This document shows, in pieces, positions 57,110 through 64,000 of a stretch of DNA of 64,000 bases. Each line of letters starts with the position of its first letter. Within the stretch, counting starts at the first letter, position 1. A program made the translations under genes and the position numbers. The notes under the pieces are model-generated. The model did no database searches. It was not told the origin of the DNA and worked only from the letters and a program-made list of their open reading frames with translations. Source of the DNA: Laburnicola sp. R22_1 (taxonomy: Eukaryota > Ascomycota > Dothideomycetes > Pleosporales > Didymosphaeriaceae); assembly GCA_014281115.1 (NCBI GenBank), contig JACONQ010000004.1, positions 2,666,001 through 2,730,000 of the forward strand, in the 5' to 3' direction.

Positions 57110-58993
57110 ATGGGGTCAATTGAGGCTGCGCTTGAAGCGATACAATCGCAAGAACCTGGAGACTCTATCAACTATACAAAAATCGCGAAGGAGCATAGCG
57201 TTGTACGCTCTACGCTCACCCGGAGACACCAGGCTGTAACGCAGTCGCGTACAGCTGAGGGAATCAACCGACGAAAACTTCGCCCTCAACAGGAGCAGGA
57301 GCTTATACGCTATATCAAAAAACTCACTCAGCGAGGCCTACCACCTACACGGCAAATGATCCAGAACTTTGCAGCCTGTATAGCCAAAACGAGCGTTAGC
57401 ATGTACTGGGTTGATCAGTTTGTTAAGCGACACAGCATTGATCTAGTTTCAAGATGGACAGCTGGAATGGACAGCAATCGCCACAAAGCCGACTTAGAGA
57501 CAAAGTACAGCCTATATTTCGACCTACTACAGCAGAAAATTAGCCAATACGATATCGAGCCTCAGCACACGTACAATATGGACGAAAAAGGCATCCTACT
57601 AGGCATTACTACTCGCTCAAAGCGGATCTTTAGTAGGCAGCTGTACGAGAGCAAGGAGGTGAGGCAGGCTATTCAGGATGGTAGCCGTGAGTGGATTTCG
57701 CTCCTAGCCTGCATATGCGCCGACGGATCGGCTCTAGATCCAGCCCTCATCTATCAGGCTGCCTTAGGTAGCCTACAATCAAGCTGGGTTGAAGAAATCA
57801 ACCCTCAGGAACACTCAGCCTTTATCACCTCATCGCCTTCTGGCTGGACAAATAACGAGATAGGCCTCGCGTGGCTTAAGCAGGTGTTCGATCGATGTAC
57901 TAAGGAGAAAGCTGGACGCTCCTACTGACTACTTATCCTTGACGGCCATGGATCCCACCTTACTATGGATTTTATCAATTACTGTGACCGGAATAGGATA
58001 CTCCTAGCTATATTTCCGCCTCATTCGACGCATACGCTACAGCCGCTCGACGTTGTTATGTTTAAGCCTCTCTCTACTGCCTACTCAGCTAAGCTCTTAG
58101 CCTTCCTACACAGGTGCCAGGGACTATTGTCAATCGCAAAAAGAGACTTCTTTAGCCTATTCTGGAGGGCTTGGGGTAGCTCGTTCAGGAAGCCATTGAT
58201 TATTAAGGCCTTTGAGGCTACTGGCATATCACCACTCAACCCAGAGGTTATACTCAAGAGATTCACTAAGACCAGCCTACCCGAGCGGGAATCAAGAGAA
58301 AGCTCAACCTCAGTACTCAGCGCGTCTGACTGGAGGAAAATCGACCGGCTCCTAAAGGCTGCAGTAGATATAGGGAATAGTAATAAGGCAAAGAAGCTGA
58401 GCCGAACAGTGCACTCAATTGCCGTACAAAAACAGCTACTACAGCATGAAAATGAGGGACTAAGAGCAGCACTAGGCAATGAGAAGAGGCGTAGGAAGCG
58501 TGGCAAGCCTTTGCTGGATAACCAGCCTACTAAGTACTCAGGGGGTGCTGTTTTCTGGTCCCTAAGGAAGGTGCAGGAGGCACATGATCGTCTACAGCAA
58601 AAAGAGGCCGAGGCAGAGCAGCTAGTACTCCAAAAAACTGAGGCAGCTAAGGCTTAGAGGGCTAGCTAGCAGCTAAAGGCTAGACTACTCCAAGAGAAGC
58701 GCGTTGCGAGGGCTAAGGCTCAGGCAGCTCGAGCAAAGGCAAAGGCGGATCAGGCAGCTGAGCGAGCCTAGAAGCAGCAGGCTCGCAGGGCTCAGCAACA
58801 CTACAAGAATTGTATAAAAATAGCTAAGAAAGGTAGCAAAAAGGCATTAAGGCTACCTAAGCAGGGCATAAGGGAAAAAAAGCTTATTAATAAGGCTATA
58901 GATGCTGCTGAGGCCTCAGGTGCTGCATCACAGCCTCTACAGCCTCAGTCGCGCCGGGGCCGGAATATTAGAACTCCGAGTAGATTTTTATAG
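57110..58993 (+). pseudogene. pogo/Fot1 transposase of element 2, broken by four stops
   Basis: A 628-codon frame from ATG 57110 (MGSIEAALEAIQSQEPG) to TAG 58991, unshifted, with TGA at 57926 and TAGs at 58655 and two places further on. The first stop stands where element 1 has CGA (53609), so the ancestral codon was Arg. All three catalytic acidic residues can be seen: NMDEKGI, ILDGHGSH, HTLQPLDVVMF. The C-terminal part is rich in Lys, Ala and Gln. It is less damaged than the transposase of element 1 and than the hAT around it. Confidence 0.93.
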
Positions 58994-59096
58994 CTATAAT
59001 TAATTATTAAGATTCATAGACCTCATCACCAGAAATTCTTATAATAATAGCAATTGTAGGGAGCTCTGCAGCTTCAAGTTTAGCTGAGCTGGTTTG

Positions 59097-59145
59097 GTGT
59101 TGAGCGCGCATTGAGGCTCGGCGCGCATTGACCCCGCACCCATGG
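59097..59145 (-). repeat. Right terminal inverted repeat, pogo element 2
   Basis: 49 bp, exact complement of 57021..57069, followed by TA. Confidence 0.97.
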
Positions 59146-60985
59146 TACAGTTCGCCAATCCTGCAGCAGTTCAAGCGCTGTAGACAAGCCACAACAGCAT
59201 ATCGAGGTTCGTACTGCGGCTCTACGACTACCTTGTTCCTATTGTTAAAGCAGAATTAGCGACTGCGAGTAGTAAGGTGCACGTTAGCTTTGACGGCTGG
59301 ACTGCAAAAGGTGGCAAGCGTGGCTTCTTTGGTGTTGTTGCTCACTACGTTAACACTGTGGGCAGGATTTGAGACTTACCTATCGCGCTGCCGCAGCTCG
59401 CTGGCGTCTACAGCGGCGAGAGGATAGGCGAATGTGTCGACAAAGCGCTGCAGGCGTTCGATATAATGGCGGAGAAGCTAGGTTACTTTGTGTTAGATAA
59501 CGCTGCAAGTAATAATATGGCAGTGGAGTACTTAAGTAAACAGTATGGATTTACTGCCGCTTAACGCCGCCTTCGTTGCAGTTGCCACACTATTAACCTT
59601 GTTGGCCAAACTGTTATATTTGGCAAGGATAAAAACGCCTATAATAATAACCCAAAGCATAAGAAGGATGAGGAGAAGTTTATAAATAAGTGGCGGCGGC
59701 TAGGGCCTCTAGGAGTGTTTCTAGACATTATTAACTTTACTAGTACGCCAAAATAGTACTCTAGTTTCTCTACTTTCTAGCACCTTGTGTTAGCTAAAGA
59801 CCCTACAAACAAGGCCTTATTATTGGCTGTTGTTAAGGCGTGCGTTACACGCTGGAACAGCTATTGTGCTGCCTTTAAGTGTGGGCTTATCCTCTAATGT
59901 CCTATTACTGACTACGCCAAACACCACATCTTACAGATTAAAGCGCTTGATTAAAAAACTAATAAGCTGCTAGCTGCTCTAGTGTAGATGCGATTAACTG
60001 GTCTATAAGTAGCAGACTGGGCAGTTATTACTAAGTATGTGGATGTGTTGAAGCCGCTCAAAGCAGCCACAGAGTGGCTGGAAGGTCGCGGCAAGAGCAA
60101 GCAGCCAGGCGATCGCAAGCTTAATGGGCGCTTTAGCGCCATTTATAAGGTTATTCCTACCTTTAAGTAGCTTATAAGCGCTTATAAAGAGCGCTTAATT
60201 ACCTATCGCGATGTTGACTTTAAGCAAGAAGACGCTCTAGAAGACCATTTGGCCATTACCGTAACCTGCGCGGCGCTGTCGCCAAACTAAAGCTCTATTA
60301 CAGCAAACTAAGCGACAGTACTGCCTATTACGCTGCAATTGTACTCCACCTACGCTATTGTAACTACTATAAAGTCGCTTGGGCGGGTGACCTAGCTCAA
60401 TTAGCGGCTGCCAACGCTGCCTTTTAGCAACTTTGGCGCCTCTATAGTGGTACTGTTGCTCCCTAGCCGCCTCTACGCCCGCTGGTTAAGTGGTCCAACA
60501 CTATTAACAACGCCGTTGACGCGATTATTGAGGCGGAGAGCGACTCTAATAAAGAAACTGGCGATAAGTACGAGCGCTGGCGGGCTTGTGAGCTGCGTTA
60601 GAGCCGCGCCGACTTTGATTGAGAAGGTAACCCAGTCTGCTATTGGTTTGGGTTACGCAACAAGTACCCAGCGTTAGTGCAGTTTGCGCTTAATATAATA
60701 AGTATTCCAGCCTCCAGCGCGGAGTGTGAGCGCTTGTTCAGCAAACTTGGCGACTTATTAGAGCCAAAGCGGCGCAAAATAAGCTCATAGTTACTAGCTG
60801 CTCTGCGGTGTGTGCGGAGCTGGCTAAAGGCTGGTTTTATAAGCAGCGACAATGAGGTTGATAAGAGCAATCTCACTAACGCAGCAATTAAGACTCTGTA
60901 TAGTGTATCTAAATAGGACGATTAGCTGCCAAACTGCAGTACAACACTATAATTTTAAATTAATATTTGCAAATCCGACTTCCAA

Positions 60986-61056
60986 ATCAAGTACAAACTG
61001 CTGCCAAGACCTCCCAATCAAGTCCTCTAGCGCTGTTGAGGCACATCAAATCAAGT
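60986..61056 (+). repeat. hAT right subterminal ATCAAGT repeats
   Basis: ATCAAGT at 60986, 61017 and 61050, again in plus orientation, 40-115 bp from the right end. Confidence 0.75.
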
Positions 61057-61083
61057 CAACGGGTGGATTTGGACTGGATTTGT

Positions 61084-61098
61084 TTGTTGACAATTGTG
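61084..61098 (-). repeat. hAT right terminal inverted repeat
   Basis: ttgttgacaattgtg, exact complement of the left end. Confidence 0.94.
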
Positions 61099-61106
61099 CC
61101 CACGAC
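61099..61106 (+). repeat. 8-bp target site duplication, right copy
   Basis: cccacgac, identical to 55700..55707. Confidence 0.95.
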
Positions 61107-61157
61107 TTTTGCTATGAGGCAGCTATGAATGGTCATGATAGTAAGACGCATGGATAA
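61107..61157 (+). pseudogene. Severed 3' end of the deaminase gene
   Basis: Sixteen codons (FCYEAAMNGHDSKTHG) and TAA. Joined after the target duplication they continue the deaminase frame of 55198..55707 without a gap, for an original length of 186 residues. Confidence 0.88.
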
Positions 61158-61554
61158 GAAATCTGGATCGAGAGCCGGCAGCATGATACTTGAGGTATAG
61201 GAGTCAAGTATCATGAGTTTTATTGCTATGGTCTAATGAGAGATATCGGTCAGTGGGCGACGTAAAAGGTACAATAAATATGTATGCATTCGTAATGGGA
61301 ACCTAGAAAAGGTGTGCAAATTTACTCTATTGGACTCCTTGGCTGTTCCACTTGGCTTAGAACGGACCAGACATGACATCGTAGCTCGAGTAGATATCTC
61401 CTTCTCCGCGCATTAAAACAGGGCGCGTAGAGACTGGGGGCTGAAAGATGTCTAGCCCCCTAGCGTATCGCGTGTTCATCCAGCGACACGACCATCCCCG
61501 CTTAAGAGCGGGCCTTCCGCCCTCCCCCTATACCATCTCAACTGCTACCAGACC
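61158..61554. other. Intergenic region
   Basis: 397 bp between the deaminase remnant and the kinase gene; no gene or repeat was recognised. Confidence 0.45.
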
Positions 61555-62771
61555 ATGAATTACGAGGGCGCTCCAGGATTGGAGTTCGGCGGAGGCAATA
61601 CCGAGATTAACCCCAGTGTTGCGAAAGGTCTATGGTGCCTTCAAACGTTTGCAACGGCCAAAGGCTTTGTCCGCTTACCAAACCTCAGCTCTACCACAAG
61701 GCTGTCGCATAATCTCAACAGAAAGCCATGGCGTTAGCTTCTGGGCCAATACGAGTCGCATCGACGTCCAGCTACTCGACGGATCAGTACAATCATTCTT
61801 CATCAAGGTTGAATCCCAGGATGTTGGCAAGAACATGCTCAGCAGCGAGTATGAGTCCATGAAAGCAATCTATCGACTTGCACCTGATTTTGCACCCAAA
61901 CCCATCGCTTGGGGCACCTACGAGTTGATGCCTAACACCCATTTCTTCATCAGCGAGTTCCGGGACATGCTTCCAGATATGCCAGATCCAGACAAGTTCG
62001 CTGCTCGTTTGTCTGCACTACACCAGTCGAGCAAGTCTCCCAACGGGAAGTTTGGGTTCCATGTCATAACACACGCTGGCAATCTTCCGCAGTATACTGC
62101 ATGGGAAGATAGGTACGAGACGTTCTTCTTAAAGAGTCTGAGGCAGGCTCTCGACCTAGAGATACAGGCAAAAGGATACAATCCAGAATTTGACACGCTG
62201 GTTCCAGCGATTTTCGATAAAGTCATACCGCGCCTATTAAGACCGCTCGAGAGTGAAGGACGCTCCGTAAAGCCATCCTTAGTGCATGGAGATCTGTGGT
62301 TTACTAATTCCGGCATTACAAGCGAAGCCGCGGAACCTTTGGTGTTTAATGCATGTTGTTTCTACGCGCATAATGAATGTATGCAAAGTAGTCCTTTTCT
62401 ATCAAGGCCCGCTAATTTTGATATACAGATGAATTCGGTCAATGGAGGCCGGTCTGCAACCGCTTCGGCGCCGAATACGTAGATGCATACCATGCTTACG
62501 TCCAAATATCCTCGCCCGAGGAAGACTTCGATGGACGCGTAGACCTCTACAAGCTGTAAGACACAATCTCGAAGAAATCATCATTCCCAACAATTGCTAA
62601 CTCACCGCAGAAGGTTCAATACTCACGTTTCGGCTCTGTTCCATGATAACCCAACGTTGAGGGAGCAGTGCGTATCCGCCCATCACTATACGTACAATTG
62701 CTGATGTATGATTCAACAGAATGCTGGGAGATATGAGAGACTTGGTAGCAAGATATGGCGCCAACCCATAG
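61555..62771 (+). CDS. Fructosamine-3-kinase-like protein with an altered metal-binding Asp
   Basis: Five exons: 61555..61627, 61689..62378, 62429..62555, 62611..62667 and 62720..62771 (introns 61, 50, 55 and 52 bp) sum to 332 residues. The first donor is a weak GTCTAT; the rest are regular. Conserved parts are LPQGCRIISTESHGVSFWA, FFIKVESQDVGKNML (Lys for ATP), KPIAWGTYE, the catalytic loop LVHGDLWFTN, then FYAHNEYEFGQWRPVCNRFG (rebuilt across intron 2). The family phosphorylates sugar adducts on proteins (deglycation). Where the family has FDA, the metal-binding Asp, this reads FNA (AAT at 62348), so catalysis is doubtful. An uninterrupted reading would stop early at 62482 and lose the C-terminus. 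Confidence 0.8.
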
Positions 62772-63457
62772 TCACTTCTACTTTTTCGCTTTGTAGAAGT
62801 TGGGGTGGTAAAGTAGGCTGTGGCTGTGCCTAGTGATGAAATCGATTAAAGAGACGTTCGAGTGAGGGGATGGGTACGCCCAGTTAAGCGGAACCTGTCA
62901 CGCCAGTTTATTTATATAGCGCTAGCAGGAGTTCATTTCATTTGAAGAATGCGATCTATGCCCTATCACGCGCCTCTCCGGACGAGCCGTTGGTGTGGCA
63001 GTGGACTAGGACTAGGACGAGTTTTGGAGCGAAGGTATCACTGTGCAGTATATATTAGCGTTGTTGCAGTCAATTGGGCACTGTAATTAGTAGAATGCGG
63101 CAATTTGTCAGTGAGGTACATGGTCATAACTTTGCACGAAGTTCTGCTTCCCGATCATATAGTTCACACGGGCACTTCCCTATTTAGATTCGGGATGTAC
63201 TCAGCGTGTTATGGAATCAGAACTCATCTACTTATTTTTCCCGCAAGTTTTGGAGGTAATATTTCGAAGGAGTGAAACTCGATGTAGGTGGAAATGACCC
63301 CGCGTCACGGGCGCGTTTAACCCCGCCTTATGTCCGCGCAGACATGCAGACTGGTGCACGCCTTTACCTTTCGACACGACGCCCTCGAACATCTCTACCT
63401 GTAGCTACTACACTCAACAACGCCTCTAGCTACCTAGCGCATGCGCACGACTCCGTC
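62772..63457. other. Intergenic region
   Basis: 686 bp. No gene, RNA or repeat was recognised; the last part is the promoter of the WLM protease gene. Confidence 0.45.
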
Positions 63458-64000
63458 ATGCCTCTCGGCTTCGAGCGCATCAACGAGCGCACGCAGCGCC
63501 CGAACGCGCACATCAACTTCATCAGGCCTCTCCCCGGCTCGACCGCCGAAATCGCCGAGGACATCCTCAATCGCGTCGCAGCAGTATGCTATCCATTCAT
63601 GAAGTCCAACATGATCCTCGTGCAAGCCCTCGAAGAGTTCCCCTACAACACCGAGTTCGTTGGTCGAAACTTCAACGCTGGCGAAGTCATACAGCTGGTT
63701 CTCAAGGACAGGAATGGCAGGTGGCTGCCGCAGAAGATGATAGAAATGGTCATGGTACATGAGCTCGCGCATTGCAAGCAGATGAATCACTCGCCGGCAT
63801 TCTGGAAAGTGAGGAACACGTACGCCGTGGACTTGAGGGCATTATGGGCCAAAGGATACACTGGCGAGGGTATGTGGGGGCGCGGCAGAGACCTTGCGAC
63901 GGGCGCTCCCCAACGGGAGAGCGTAGACCCAGGCGATGTACCGGAACACCTTTGTGGCGGAACGTATGGCAGACGAGGTAGGAAGAGGCGGAGGGGTGGC
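63458..64000 (+). CDS. WLM-domain (Wss1-like) metalloprotease, 3' end cut by window
   Basis: An open frame from ATG 63458 (MPLGFERINERTQRPNAHIN) to the window edge, 181 codons without a stop. The zinc protease motif HELAHCKQMNH (HExxHxxxxxH) follows MIEMVMV, then SPAFWKVRNTYAVDLRALWAKGYTGEG and a Gly/Arg-rich part with PEHLCGGTYGRRGRKRR, all typical of WLM proteins. Wss1/SPRTN-type proteases cut DNA-protein crosslinks in a ubiquitin/SUMO-linked way. Whether this is Wss1 itself or a WLM paralog cannot be judged, as the C-terminal SUMO/Cdc48-binding motifs lie outside. Confidence 0.88.
   Translation, partial: MPLGFERINERTQRPNAHINFIRPLPGSTAEIAEDILNRVAAVCYPFMKSNMILVQALEEFPYNTEFVGRNFNAGEVIQLVLKDRNGRWLPQKMIEMVMVHELAHCKQMNHSPAFWKVRNTYAVDLRALWAKGYTGEGMWGRGRDLATGAPQRESVDPGDVPEHLCGGTYGRRGRKRRRGG

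Larger units (their letters stand above)
57021..59145 (+). mobile_element. Second pogo/Fot1-type element, nested in the hAT
   Basis: 2,125 bp with perfect 49-bp terminal inverted repeats (57021..57069 and 59097..59145), flanked by TA (57019..57020 and 59146..59147). Its transposase is the same superfamily as that of element 1, with similar domain order but clearly different residues and unrelated TIRs. It lies within a coding codon of the hAT transposase, proving it arrived after the hAT. Confidence 0.96.
56109..60916 (+). pseudogene. hAT transposase, broken by stops, a frameshift and a pogo insertion
   Basis: It begins at ATG 56109 (MPPKRAIDGNARAGVRAN). A BED-type finger is seen at FVCRFCHHN...SSVAKHLGR, then VHVSFDGWTAKGGKRGFFGVV (catalytic region), NLVGQTV, VTRWNSYCAAF, and the hAT dimerisation segment NKYPALVQFALNIISIPASSAECERLF near 60660. 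Internal stops are frequent, nearly all TAG or TAA at positions where Gln is expected, with TGA at 59369. A one-base frameshift lies near 60250, between HLAI and LRGAVAKLKLYYSKL. A pogo element splits it after codon RRIPVL (57020); removing the element and one TA restores RRIPVLQFANPAA. Confidence 0.9.
55708..61098 (+). mobile_element. hAT element, nested, inserted in the deaminase gene
   Basis: 5,391 bp including a 2,125-bp pogo element and its duplicated TA; 3,264 bp without them. Ends are 15-bp inverted repeats, cacaattgtcaacaa at 55708 and its complement ending 61098. The flanks carry the 8-bp duplication cccacgac. It encodes a hAT transposase remnant with a BED-type finger and C-terminal dimerisation domain. 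Subterminal regions carry three copies each of ATCAAGT. The transposase is dead by stops and a frameshift. Confidence 0.95.

Noticed and set aside
60447..60677. Short open frame in the right half of the hAT
   Set aside because: Out of frame with the hAT transposase, whose dimerisation domain is read in the other frame.
1..64000. CRISPR arrays, rRNA genes and bacterial-type operons
   Set aside because: None seen; the DNA is eukaryotic with spliced genes.

Overview
This window is nuclear DNA from a filamentous ascomycete (Pezizomycotina; gene content and transposon types fit a dothideomycete, but that rank is inference). The evidence is about 20 protein genes split by short GT-AG introns (46-250 bp, many near 50 bp, often with a CTAAC/CTAAT branch site), a complete Mediator/JJJ1/BCK1/MED9 housekeeping set, a tRNA-Asp with its own intron, and DNA transposons carrying C-to-T nonsense changes.

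Layout. 1-24 kb is mostly housekeeping: a six-hairpin glycosidase-like secreted protein (cut by the left edge), a DHR2-type DEAH/DEVH helicase, a KEL3-type kelch protein, an S33 prolyl aminopeptidase facing an FAD monooxygenase, a C15 pyroglutamyl peptidase, a small unknown protein, a CaM kinase, cofactor-independent phosphoglycerate mutase divergent from MED9, a RING protein, tRNA-Asp and pyruvate decarboxylase. 25-46 kb holds BCK1 (MAPKKK of the cell wall integrity pathway), a poly-Gln unknown protein, a tyrosinase, JJJ1 divergent from an SPX-RING protein, a ubiquitin-like-domain (ULD) immune-type protein and a membrane protein.

46-63 kb is the accessory part. It has a 1,900-residue NLR/STAND protein with two successive NACHT-type P-loop modules and a C-terminal propeller-like region. 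A pogo/Fot1 element with perfect 45-bp terminal inverted repeats sits 360 bp upstream of the NLR start. A deaminase gene is broken near its 3' end by a hAT element with an 8-bp target duplication, and that hAT is itself split by a second pogo element with perfect 49-bp inverted repeats inserted at TA. All three transposase genes are decayed by nonsense codons of the RIP type. A fructosamine-3-kinase-like gene follows, with a D-to-N change at its metal-binding position, and then a WLM (Wss1-like) metalloprotease cut by the right edge.

The main points of interest are the tandem-NACHT NLR with a ULD protein nearby, and the readable insertion history deaminase, then hAT, then pogo. Splice sites were placed by reading the sequence and checking that exon lengths sum to whole codons; none is backed by transcript data.
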